Shown piece after piece: positions 46,740 to 56,571 of a stretch of DNA of 64,000 nucleotides. The notes beneath the pieces are model-generated. The model was not told the origin of the DNA and searched no databases. It was given only the letters and a program-made list of their open reading frames with translations. The DNA lies in assembly GCA_050084985.1 (NCBI GenBank), contig JBITNC010000001.1, forward strand, positions 157,790,001 through 157,854,000, read 5' to 3'. Numbering within the stretch: position 1 is the first letter of the stretch; every line of letters starts with the position of its first letter. The DNA is from Nageia nagi. Lineage: Eukaryota > Pinophyta. Both the position numbers and the translations under genes were made by a program.

Positions 46740-47990
46740 TTAAATTTATTCCATTACCTTGGAGGCAATTGCAGTTTTGCAACCTCTTTAGGGTATTTAC
46801 CACCTGGTCCATATAAAGACCGCAAAATTTGGAGATTCTCTATAAGCAATTCACATTATTTTTACTACGAAATCCTACGTATACATGTCAAAAGCTAAGG
46901 GAGGAGTTCACTGGGTGATTTAGTTCAGGACAAAATCAAGGATGGCAGACCCAAAATTGTTGAGTCCATTTAATTTAAAATTTTAGTTCAAGAATTTTCA
47001 AATCAGAAGCTAAAATGCTGCAAAAACTACATCAATTTTGAAGCAACATTTTGTTGGACAATATCAACATACCTCAAATTGTTCCTGAAACGAACCTTTA
47101 TTTCCTGTACAAAAGATAAGTAAGACAATTGTTATGCTTATAATGAATAATAGTTGAATTGCATTGACAATGAAGGTATTATTGTAAATTACATTTTAGT
47201 TTTAACAATTTTTTTTTCAGAGAAATCAATTATAAAAAGATTAAAATATATGGTAATTAAATTATTTACCTTAACATTTGCATACTTATCAGAAGCTACT
47301 TAGCCTTGTTGTGCATTGAATCAAGAAAATTTTGGCACAATGAAATCAATATAAGGTTTAAAAAAAGAGTAAAAAAATTAATGAAAACAATCTGCCTATA
47401 TGGACTTCACCTCACCGCATCCATGCTTCCAACCTCCAAATCCATGAGAACAATCCATGCCCAGCACACACCACTAGGCATCGTCAGAAGGAATAGTGGA
47501 GTATATGACCTGCTTTCCATCTGTGTGCCATATATTCTTAGTATTTAACAAACAATGAATTATTATACATCTGAAGCAATTCATATGTACTAGGCAATCC
47601 CTTTCCACACAAAAACAACTATATATCTAATACCAGTAAAAACTAAGTTAAGTACTTCCCATATTTATATAATAACTGAAGGATGAATCTTATTAAAAGT
47701 AGATAACTGAACACCATCATCAACATCATGTTCCACTTCCCATTAATACCCGTGTTAGATCCCCACACCTGAACCACCATCATCATTCTCACATACAACT
47801 AAAACTTGATCAACAAAAAGGATACAGAAATATCAATTAATGACAACAAAAAAGGAAAGTGAAACATATATATACAGAAAGACATGCCTGACCATACCAT
47901 TATCGACAGGGGCAGAGGCAGGGGAGCAGGGTAGTGATGACTCGTAAGGGTAAGAATTTCACTCATCTTTAGACGCTTGAAATATCAATA
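46740..47990 (-). other. Possible exons of a low-copy gene or gene fragment
   Basis: This stretch has less repeat character and more CpG than its surroundings. On the minus strand an AG at about 46,845 opens a frame giving LQILRSLYGPGGKYPKEVAK and QLPPR before a TAA at about 46,763. A short candidate exon GGTTCGTTTCAGGAACAATT, within 47,072-47,104, is flanked by TTGTACAG and GTATGTTG, good acceptor and donor sites. Other candidates lie near 47,285 (SDKYANVK before GTAAAT), 47,420-47,535 and 47,795-47,830 (VVCENDDGGS). An ATG frame at about 47,962-47,895 ends in GTATGG. I cannot join these into a protein I recognise. They may be a decayed gene, a transposon-captured fragment, or chance. Confidence 0.25.
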
Positions 47991-48054
47991 CTTACAGCAA
48001 CAACACAAGGAATAGGAGGCAGGAAGGTAAGGTATATATACTCCTGGAAGGCAT

Positions 48055-48229
48055 AACGGCTACAAGGGCTTAGAGATTAAACAGGGAGAGCCGTTGAAGC
48101 ATGGTCTAACGGTCGAATGGATACCCTTGTTACCGTTAATAGTCTGCCCATTAACGGCTAGAAAAGCAGAGCATTTTCTGAATCATGTAACGGCTAGAAA
48201 GGCAGAGCATTTTTTGAATCATGTAACGG
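48055..48229. promoter_or_regulatory. Cluster of seven AACGG (MSA-like) motifs
   Basis: AACGG occurs on the plus strand at 48,055, 48,108, 48,153, 48,189 and 48,225 and on the minus strand at 48,091 and 48,133. Four of them match ten of the eleven positions of the MSA consensus YCYAACGGYYA, for example TCTAACGGTCG at 48,105. MSA elements are bound by three-repeat MYB proteins and drive G2/M transcription in plants. The cluster is upstream of candidate minus-strand exons at 46.7-48.0 kb and of the plus-strand sequence after 48,298. Function is inferred. Confidence 0.45.
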
Positions 48230-48259
48230 CTAGAGAGGCAGAGCATTTTTTGAATCATA
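48152..48259 (+). repeat. 36-bp tandem repeat, three units
   Basis: Three units, 48,152-48,187, 48,188-48,223 and 48,224-48,259, share TAACGGCTAGAAAGGCAGAG and CATTTTTTGAATCATG with two or three changes. The unit is a multiple of three, so a plus-strand frame over it reads a 12-residue repeat (TARKAEHFLNHV). That frame is short and probably not a gene. Confidence 0.92.
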
Positions 48260-48447
48260 TTTACTTTAGACCATAGTTTGATTGCTCATGTGTGCTCATG
48301 GCTCCTCAACCACCACCTTCATTTGTTGCAACTACCTCGGCGTTGAATGTCATAATATCTGCTCCTTCCTCCTTCTTGTGTGTCTATAAAGTCTAGGGCT
48401 TTGTGGTATCTCTAACTCTTCTATGATTTTGCCTGCGATCTAATCTA

Positions 48448-48600
48448 AACCTTTCAATCTTTTATAATTTAAATCTTTAAATTTTTTTATAATCTAAACC
48501 ATTGAATTTCTTATAATTTAAATTTTTCAATTTTTTATAGTTTAAATTCTTAAGTTTTTTATGATCTTAACTTTTAGATTTTTTATAATCTTAAACATTT
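48448..48600. repeat. ~29-bp A+T-rich tandem repeat, about five units
   Basis: Units of the type TTTTATAATCTAAACCTTTG and AATTTTT follow one another with substitutions, for example at 48,460, 48,490, 48,520, 48,550 and 48,575. It is probably leader sequence of the gypsy element that starts coding at about 48,820. Confidence 0.7.
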
Positions 48601-48819
48601 TCCAGTTAAATCTATATTTTTATCTTCGTTAGATCTTTGTGTAAAATTGAATGAATTTCTATTTGTTAAACAAGGAATCATTTATCTAAGTGATTAATTG
48701 TTTATGTTTGTATAAAAATAGAAGTTAAAATCCTCATTTGACCATATCCCTCACATAATTTCAACTCATCAAAAGGCATAAGAAGTAGCCTTTGCTTCTA
48801 AACAAACCAATCCTGAAAA

Positions 48820-50167
48820 AATGTTCGATCCACAAGATTTTGAGGACTATATCTTCAAAATGAGGAAGCCATCCTAGAAATTTTACATAAAAAACAACCC
48901 ATTTGAAAAGCTTCTAAATCATGTGATAGTGACCAAGCTTTTGAAGGCCCAAATAATCCATTTGATGAAGAATTATAAACTTAGGTAAATGAAACATTCC
49001 AAGTTAACATCATACCCCAACATCAATATTGAAAAAACACCATATCATAATCACCAAATAATACCATCCCTCAACCCCAACCTTATCCTAACACCATATC
49101 CCATCTTAAAATTAAATTATATCTTCCACATCAAAATCAAAGTAATGTTATACTGTAACACCAAATTAATCCTCAACTAATCCCCCAAACCAAATGACCA
49201 CAACCTCAACCACTTTCAAGCCTCTACATTCCACTTAAAAATCCCAATGTGATTCCTACTATCGACCAATCTGTGTATCCTACCATACTTACACTCTTAA
49301 ATTCTCTCCTCATCTCTAGTCAACAAACTTAAGAATGACTACAACAATTAGAGGTAAAGAATGTTGACCAAGGTTCTCAACATCCCACCTATCATTTATT
49401 GTGGAATCAACCTATCCATCCTTTTGTTCCATGTGAAAATTATCCCAAACATTTGATATTCTGAAATTTGATAAGTTTAAATCTAATAAGGATCCCCAAT
49501 TCCATATTCAAGCTTTTAACCATGCATGTTATATGATTGATCATAATGATGATCTCATGCTTTGAACATTCCTCATACCTCCAATAAAGTCAAGATTACA
49601 TTGGTATAATAATGTTTACTTGTTCTTGTATTGATTTTCTATCAACTTTAAAGATAAAACATCCTTATATAATCTTTATAATTTGAGATAATTTGATAAT
49701 GAGCCTTTTAGTGATTATGTGGCTTGATGAATAAATTTAATCAGTAATCATACATTATCTATACCTCAAGCAGAATTAACCAATTCATTTGCTAGAATTT
49801 TTTATAAGTATATATTAGATACTCTCCAAATACAATAATTTTCTACCTTTGAAGATGTTATTTGCATGATAAAAAGAATTGAGCACATTAATGTCACCAA
49901 TGGTAAAGTTAAATTTCACAAGAAGAATGATTTTAAAAAGAGCAATCCAAGAGTCCAAATTTTAAATTAAGTCAATCTAATTACCCCTCATCAAGATACC
50001 TAATCTTCATATCCACCTTTAGGACCTCCTCCACTTGAAAAATATACACCCTCAAGTCCTCTTTCATCCAATCAATATGCCATCCAAACCAAAGGATATA
50101 TTTAATAATTGAAAGTTAAGAAATCCTACCCTCTTCGCCAATACACTAGTTGAACCACTACCATCAA
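48820..50167 (+). pseudogene. Ty3/gypsy gag, plus strand
   Basis: The frame starts near MFDPQDFEDYIFKMRKPS (48,821). After a proline/asparagine-rich stretch, the capsid domain at about 49,440-49,930 can be followed through FNGNGDP-like IRIPNSIFK and the parallel frame KFNKDPQFHIQAFNHACYMI, HWYNNVYLF, NLYNL, FSDYVA, LSIPQAELTNSFARIFYKY and EDVICMIKRIEHINVTNGKV. The order and spacing match retrotransposon gag. Frameshifts and stops are frequent. It is cut at 50,167 by a copia-like LTR element. A short remnant at 53,882-54,229 may continue it, but I could not read a domain there. Confidence 0.68.
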
Positions 50168-50696
50168 TATTCTTATTGGACTTACAAACTCATCAAACTA
50201 AAGATTTGAGCCTTCCATCCCTCCATTTCAAAATGCAATACCTTTGTGTATTTTTTTAGTGAAATGCCTATGTATTTCATATCATTTAAAGAATACACCC
50301 GCAAATCTAAGAGACCTAGTGCATTTCTAAAATGCCCCCATATTTTTGAGAGACCTAGCATGTTTTAGAAACACACTGTATTTTTGGAGACCCACCACAT
50401 TTTGTTAGTAATGCCTTGACTATTTCAAGGCATATTTTATGGTTCCACTCTATTTTTTCTTGCTCCACTTCATAGTCTTTATGTTAGTAACTCTAGCACA
50501 TGTTAGTAACTTCTTTTCATTATTTTAGGTAGATTTGATCATGATTTTTTGTAATAGTCCACAACACTTATTTCTTGGTCTTGTAACTCCCATGAAGTTT
50601 GATTTCAGTATCTCCTTCATGGTTATATATTGTACTAAATGAATTACATTGTAATATATCAAATCATATTAGTGTGTGCCTCAAATGTGTCTCTCA
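50168..50696 (+). repeat. 5' LTR of the accessory-ORF element
   Basis: It shares with the 3' copy the blocks GAAATGCCTATG.ATTTCATA, GTATTTTTGGAGACCCA, GTCTTTATGTTAGT, TTTTAGGTAGATTTGAT and TTACATTGTAATATATCAAA, and ends GTCTCTCA. Confidence 0.8.
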
Positions 50697-51033
50697 TATT
50701 AGCATCAGAGCTAGTAGGTTAAAAAGTAGAGTTTGTGGATACTTTGAGAAGAACTTATCAAGTTTTCTCACAAGTGATTAAGAGAGTTAGTGCTAGTTTT
50801 TGTGTGAGATTTTTTGTGATTATAAATGTGTGTATATGAGTGAGAGAGAGATCTAATATCTATATAGAGAGCATAGTCTAGTGTAGGATGTAGCATGAGT
50901 GTATGTGAGAGCAAGTTTATTGTTAGTATAATATTTTACTAGAATTTGAGAGTGTGAGAGTTTTGAGAGATAGTTTTGTTGTTGTAGAAGATTTATGAAA
51001 TCTCTACACTTTTGAATGCTTATTTTTCTTGGT

Positions 51034-51420
51034 ATGATGGACATGAACTATGAATTACAAGCCCCAATATTTTTTGGAGAAGAGTATAGTTATTGGAAAG
51101 TGAAAACAAGGCATTTCTTGATTGTCAAAGGACTTTGGGACTATATCATTATTGAGTATGAGGAACCTAAATATTGGAGTAGCCTTGTATATGAAGAAAG
51201 AAGATGGAAAGAGAAATAACACTAAAATTGCATTTCCTTACTGAAGATCAAAAAAGGTTTGGTCCAAAACACTTTTCCACTCATTGCAAGTTGTAGGACA
51301 AGTACGAGTGCATGGAAAAGACTATAAAATATTTTTGGGACTAATTTTGATGATTATGTGAGCAAGGGGGACTCTTATGAAGCTCAACTCTATTTTGAAG
51401 AGTTTTGTGAGCACTTTTGT
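51034..51420 (+). pseudogene. Copia-type gag N-terminus
   Basis: MNYELQAPIFFGEEYSYWKV and LIVKGLWDYIIIEYEEP (51,047-51,180) match the start of copia gag (P-x-F-x-G-x-N-Y-x-x-W-x-x-x-M-x-x-x-L). After a stop, TEDQKRFGPKHFSTHCK and KYECMEKTIKYFW fit the next part in shifted frames. It then passes into the acidic ORF without a zinc knuckle. Confidence 0.65.
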
Positions 51421-51814
51421 GAGCAAAATCTTGAGGAGAATTATGAATACTTTGGTGATTGTAGTGTTGAAATAAGTTATGCTAATGATTGAGAAGGAGA
51501 CAATGTTGTTCCAAGAATTTATGATGATCATAGTGTTGTTTTTCCATATTTCTTCTATGATTATTGCTTCATGAAGTAGGAACACAATGTTCCCAAGCTT
51601 GTTGATAATCCTCTTAAGGGGGATAATGCACATGTTGATATTTTTCTTATGGAAGAGAAGTGAATGTTGATGCATGCTTTAACAAGACAATGCATGATGC
51701 TTTTATTTCTGATTGTTTTCTTAACAAGATCAATCCATGTGTTTGTGATGAAGTTGTTGTTGTTGAATACTCTCATCAAGAGAGCAAGAGCATGTTGGAG
51801 TTCTCTCAAAGGGG

Positions 51815-53203
51815 GTGAAAGATGAAATATATTTCATTGAAGAGGCACTTGTGAGAAGATCCTTCTATGAGAATGATGCTTATTATGAAGATCACCAAGA
51901 TATAATGGAGTATGATGCTTGTTGTGAATACCACCAATATGAGGTGGGAGAAGAGTGTTTGAAGGAGGTCCAAGATCATAATTTTTATGAAGGAGATACA
52001 TATAATGAATCCACACCAAACATAGATAAGTATGATGAAAAAAAGGAGCCAACACTTTCTTCACACTCCAAATTTACAAGAAGATGAAGATAAACTCATG
52101 GAAGAGTGTCATTATTTGGGTGCAACCCACTCATATGAAAATAAAGATCATTCTTTTGAAATGGTGTATTATGAAAAATTAGATCCAAAAACTCACTCAT
52201 TCAGAGTGAAATATTATCTTGTTGAAGAGGTAATAAATGAAGTTATGTGGGATTTTGTTCCACAAGAGTATGTAAATGATAAAGAAATAGAAGCTATCAG
52301 CTTGTTGTTTGAATATCACTCATATGGAGTGAAGCACCTTTTATGTAAAGAGAATGAAGATGTAATGGGGATTGGTGAGCTTAAAGTTTTAAACACTATG
52401 GAGCCATCAATTATGATGCTTGAAAATCACTCCAATGGAGTGACTACAGTGACGATTGATGGTTTTCTTGCAAATGAAATAATGAGTGAAGAAGAAATAA
52501 AGAGAACTCTTGGAGAGTTTATGGCTACCACCAATGCAAAAGTATAGTAGTTTGGTACAAATGAAGACTCATGGGATCCTACTCAAAGAAACATTAGAGG
52601 TAATAGTTTATTGTTATTTGATTTTGGTACTAATGAGTTTTTGAGTAGATGGTTTATGGAAGGTTTTGAGGCTATTAATGGAGATGAAGCATGTCTTACA
52701 AAGACATCATATGATAACTTGAAAGAGGCATCTCATCCTTGGAGAGAATAATTTGTAAGCTTTGAGGCCTGGATTATGAAGACTCCTTTGAAGATAATTT
52801 GCAAAGATTATTTTGTGATGAAAACTATGGATATATTACCCTCTGAAATAAAGAATTTTATGGTTAAAAATCCTTGGATGGAGGATACATGTGCAATAGT
52901 AGTGAGGATTGATAGTTTATGTGAAGAGTATTTCTTTCTAGTTACATATGTAATAAGTCATATATTGGCTTTATGTTGTTTGAAGTTTTATGTATTGATA
53001 TGTGAGAAAGTGTTATGGTTTAATAATATATGTGATATGATTGAATGTTATAGTTACACCACTTGGGCGGTATGGTTCAACCATGTAAGCAAATATGAGC
53101 AAGAATGGTTGATGTGCATGATTGACATATCAATACAAGTAGCTTTTGATGAAGGGGGGTATCTCATCAAAAGGAACTCAATATGTTGTTGTATAAAGTA
53201 ATA
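51815..53203 (+). pseudogene. Acidic accessory ORF of the copia-like element, unknown function
   Basis: I do not recognise this protein. It begins MKDEIYFIEEALVRRSFYEN, shifts frame near 52,080, and from 52,032 to 53,203 stays in one frame. That frame is broken only by TAG TAG at 52,545-52,550 and TAA near 52,750, each one C-to-T change from glutamine. It is rich in E, D, H and Y. Three segments about 40 residues apart carry THSFRVK, YHSYGVK and NHSNGVT, so it contains a degenerate ~40-residue repeat. A hydrophobic segment (FFLVTYVISHILALCCLKFY) follows near 52,945. It has no polymerase, integrase or protease motif. It may be a structural or captured protein kept by a non-autonomous family. 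Confidence 0.55.
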
Positions 53204-53380
53204 ATGATAGAGGACATCCCACACACAGAGTGGAAGGAGTGTCCAAATAAATTTTTACAAGTTTTGAGTTTTCTACTTCAAGATTGGAAGAAATGCAAAA
53301 GAATACCAATCAATCAACTCTTCCAAGTTCTTTTTCATTCTTTTGAGCTCTTGGTGAGTCCCTTCAACATCAAGGGGGAC

Positions 53381-53881
53381 TATTTTGGAATTATATACTA
53401 ATAAAATTGAAGATTCAAGCTCTCTAACCCTCTAGTTCAAAACATAGCACCCCTATGCATATTATCAATGAAATGCCTATGCATTTCATATCATTTGGAA
53501 AACATGTCTACATTTCTAAGAGACCCAACACATTTTTGAAATGGCCCTGTATTTTTGGAGACCCATTGTGTTATATCAATAATGCTTGGTAATACAGGTT
53601 TTGACTATTTCAAAGTATTTTTATGGTTCCACTCCATTTTTGCTCACTCCACTTTGTAGTCTTTATGTTAGTGACCTCTAGCACATGTTAGTAACTCCTT
53701 TTCACTATTTTAGGTAGATTTGATGATGGTTTTTTGTAACATTCCATAACACTTATTTCTTCATCTTGTAACTCCCATGAAGCTTTATTTCAACATCTCC
53801 TTCATAAATATATATTGTATTAAATGAATTACATTGTAATATATCAAATCCTATGATTGTGTACCTTAAACTTGTCTCTCA
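53381..53881 (+). repeat. 3' LTR of the accessory-ORF element
   Basis: It begins TATTTTGGAATTATATAC right after the purine tract and ends CTTGTCTCTCA, matching the 5' copy. Confidence 0.8.
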
Positions 53882-54229
53882 ATTCCAACAACTCATTAGA
53901 ACCACCTTTGTCATAATACCATAAATTTTTCAAAGAAATATAAATGTTCCTAAACCAAGATGGTTCAAAGAACATAAGTATTGAGAAAGAGGATATAACA
54001 TAGATAGTTCCCATGACCTTCGTAATCATATTCAAAACATAATCGATCATGATCAACTTCAACTTGACAATCCATTAGTGTAACATATTGTACTTCAAGA
54101 CCTAATTTTTTTAATAATAATATTTATTTACTTATCTTTGATGGTAAACCCAATCCAAATGTTTTTCCCTATGTAAGTATATTTTTAAAATAACATGCAC
54201 ATCCATTCTTAAATTATAGTCTTAGGTTT
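53882..54229. other. Short stretch between two elements
   Basis: These 350 bases may be a remnant of the plus-strand gypsy interrupted at 50,167. The fragment SIEKEDITXIVPMTFVI can be read on the plus strand but does not identify a domain. Confidence 0.25.
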
Positions 54230-55409
54230 TTTCAACTATTTTAGCATACAAGGAATTATAATATCAAACCTTCCTCTTGCAATGATCTTTCATCTCGATG
54301 CCCTACTTTACTTAGTGGTAATGCAATTTAGACAATATGACCAACACAATAATTATACAATGGAATAATAATATAATATTATTTATGAAAATAAAGATAC
54401 AAATATAATAAGAATTATAATATAATGGTAATTAAGAAACTCTCATCGTGATGATAGCAATAGACTTGGTTATCCTATGAGAAGCACCATCACTTGCTCA
54501 ACTCAATAACCAATCCAACACAACCACTATCACAACCTCATAAAGAGATACTTATTACAACAAAAATCAAACCTTCTCCTCACTTAGATAATCATGAACA
54601 CAATACAACACTTGACACACTTATGACACTAAGACTCAATACTTATCACACATATATATAAACTTCTTCATAAATCACTCAAAACTTCAACTCAACTTGA
54701 CTTGAATTGCACTTGAATCCCCCTAGACTTTCTCTAGACTTTGTACTATACTTTTTTCAACTTTCTTTACACTCCCATAATATTTATAGGCTAGAGAAGA
54801 TATCTAGATTTCTCTACAACTTGAATTTAAAATGCATTATATCTCTATCTCTAGAAATATCCAAACCACTTTTAGAAATATCCATGAGATACCACATAGA
54901 TCTTTTGATACATAACCTTTTTCTAGAAACCCCTTTTAAATATCAACAACTACTTCCACATCATCACATATCCTTGTTCCATATAATCCTATGGATAATT
55001 CTAGAACATATATCTTCTATATATTACCCATGGATATTTCCTTCGCTTGCCATTACTTACTTTCACCATTAACCTTTCACCATTTATCATTTACCTTTTA
55101 CTATTTCCTTTTTACCATTTACGATTTACTATTTTACTTTTTATTGGACTTCACCAACTTAAATCCCTTATAGTACACTTGTACTACTAACATCCATATC
55201 TCTTTATTTTGGTTGCATCATTATTTCATTACAATTGTAACTATAGGTTATTGATGGACATTGTTATTCCATTATGGTTGTAACTATAGCTTATTGGTGG
55301 GTATCATTATATTGCAAAACAAGTTGGCTACTAGGCACTATTATTCAATGTGACAAATACCAATTACATAGAGATACTATATATTTGCTAAAAAAATTTA
55401 ATGATGGCA
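54230..55409 (-). repeat. 3' LTR of the gypsy element
   Basis: It aligns over its full length with 59,982-61,183. The TATA box is the complement of CCTATAAATA-like TATTTATAGG at 54,781. Plus-strand frames at 54,707-55,173 are LTR sequence, not genes. A run of TTTACC/CATTTA words lies at 55,070-55,145. Confidence 0.9.
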
Positions 55410-55410
55410 T

Positions 55411-55426
55411 CTTCTCCCCCTCCCAA
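55411..55426 (-). other. Polypurine tract of the gypsy element
   Basis: TTGGGAGGGGGAGAAG on the minus strand directly precedes the 3' LTR. Confidence 0.88.
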
Positions 55427-55457
55427 TTTCTACTCCATCCTCAAAGTAGAAAAATAT

Positions 55458-56560
55458 TCATTTAGGATATTGGAAAGTCTTCAACTTGTCATGGTTGATC
55501 CACTTAGATATTGAAGTGCCATCCAACTCTTTAATTATTTACATTCCATTATCATGAACTATTGTTATTCTATATGATCCACTCCACTTTGGTAATAACT
55601 TACTGTATTTTCTCTTATTATGCCTAGAATCATATACCATAACTAGATCATTGACCTTGAATGGAGACCATTTCAACTTCTTATTAAAGTACTCCTTTTG
55701 CTTATTTTTTTAATTTTCAATAGTCTCATTAGTTGCTTGGCTTATCTCTTCTAACTATTCAAGCTGCATTAATCTATCATCAACAGATCCTCCTTCATCC
55801 TTTATTTTCCTTGATATAATTCTTAAAGTTGGAACATCAAATTCAATAGAAAAAATAGAATTAATTCCACATACTAAATGGAAGGAAGAATATCTAGTTG
55901 ATGTCTTTATTATAGCTCTAGGTGCCCATAGTGTTGAATGAATCCTTTTATCCCAAGTATGCACCTGAAATGCTACATCTTTAGCAAATATCTACCATAA
56001 GACACGATTAGTTAGTCCTACTTGGACATTAGTTATTGGTTTATAAGTATTTTCCTTTATGTGCTTAATTGCAAATAGACTTATCAAATATTCTACTACT
56101 TAATTGATGAAGTGGAATCCATGATCTGTTACAATCTCTAATTGATATCCAAATCTTGTCATAATGCACTCATACAAAAATCTTACTACCTCTTCCATTG
56201 ATGCTTCCTTAAATGGTCTTGCTTTTGCTCACTTAGTTGAATAATATATATTCACAACAATATATCTATTTTGCCTTGATGTAGGATGGAGTGGTACTAC
56301 TATGTCAATTCCCCATTTCTCAAATGCTCTTAAGGGAATAATAGGACATAATGGTGTTTATGTTGTTCTATGATTCTCATAATATTGATAAACATCACAA
56401 CTTTTACAATAACTTAAATAATCTTTAAAAAGAGTGTTCTAGTAATAACTTGCATCCAATAGTCATCTTGTTGTCAATTACCTAGAAAAATTTCCTCCAT
56501 ATATACCATTGTGCATCTCTCTTATTAATTCTTTCCCTTTTCACATCTAATGGCATGAAG
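55458..56560 (-). pseudogene. Gypsy integrase
   Basis: Minus-strand frames give the zinc region remnant near 56,390 (YENHRTT), then the core KWGIDIVVPLHPTSRQNRYI (first D), TKWAKARPF, EIVTDHGFHF (second D) and NVQVGLTNRVL. The last should contain the catalytic glutamate (G-Q-x-E-x-x-N) but has lost it. The C-terminal part NKQKEYFNKKLKWSPFKVND, VMVYDSRHNKRKYSKLLPKW and YRITIVHDNGM is well kept and ends KLKTFQYPK at the TGA complement 55,458-55,460. That is 49 bases before the LTR, as in complete elements. The catalytic loss means this copy could not integrate by itself. Confidence 0.9.
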
Positions 56561-56571
56561 CTATTTTCAAT

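Larger units (their letters stand above)
50168..53881 (+). mobile_element. Short copia-like LTR element with an unusual ORF in place of pol
   Basis: LTR-like direct repeats lie at about 50,168-50,696 and 53,381-53,881. A primer-binding site, TTAGCATCAGAGC, follows the first (50,699) and the purine tract CAAGGGGGAC (53,371-53,380) precedes the second. The interior of about 2.7 kb has a copia-gag N-terminus followed by an acidic ORF with no integrase, reverse transcriptase or RNase H. The LTRs are diverged (roughly 80%), so the copy is old. I find no target-site duplication. It sits in the plus-strand gypsy remnant. Boundaries of the LTR starts are uncertain by some 20 bases. Confidence 0.75.

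Noticed and set aside
48094-48276. Plus-strand frame with three TARKAEHFLNHV repeats
   Set aside because: It is the 36-bp tandem repeat read in one frame; only 60 codons, no homology known to me. The AACGG content makes a regulatory reading more likely.
48298-48396. Short plus-strand frame starting MAPQPPPSFVATTSAL
   Set aside because: Thirty-two codons, no match I recognise, and it lies in presumed gypsy leader; position downstream of the AACGG cluster is suggestive but not enough.
54707-55173. Plus-strand frames of up to 121 codons
   Set aside because: They lie within the 3' LTR of the minus-strand gypsy and recur at 60,635-60,823 in the other LTR.
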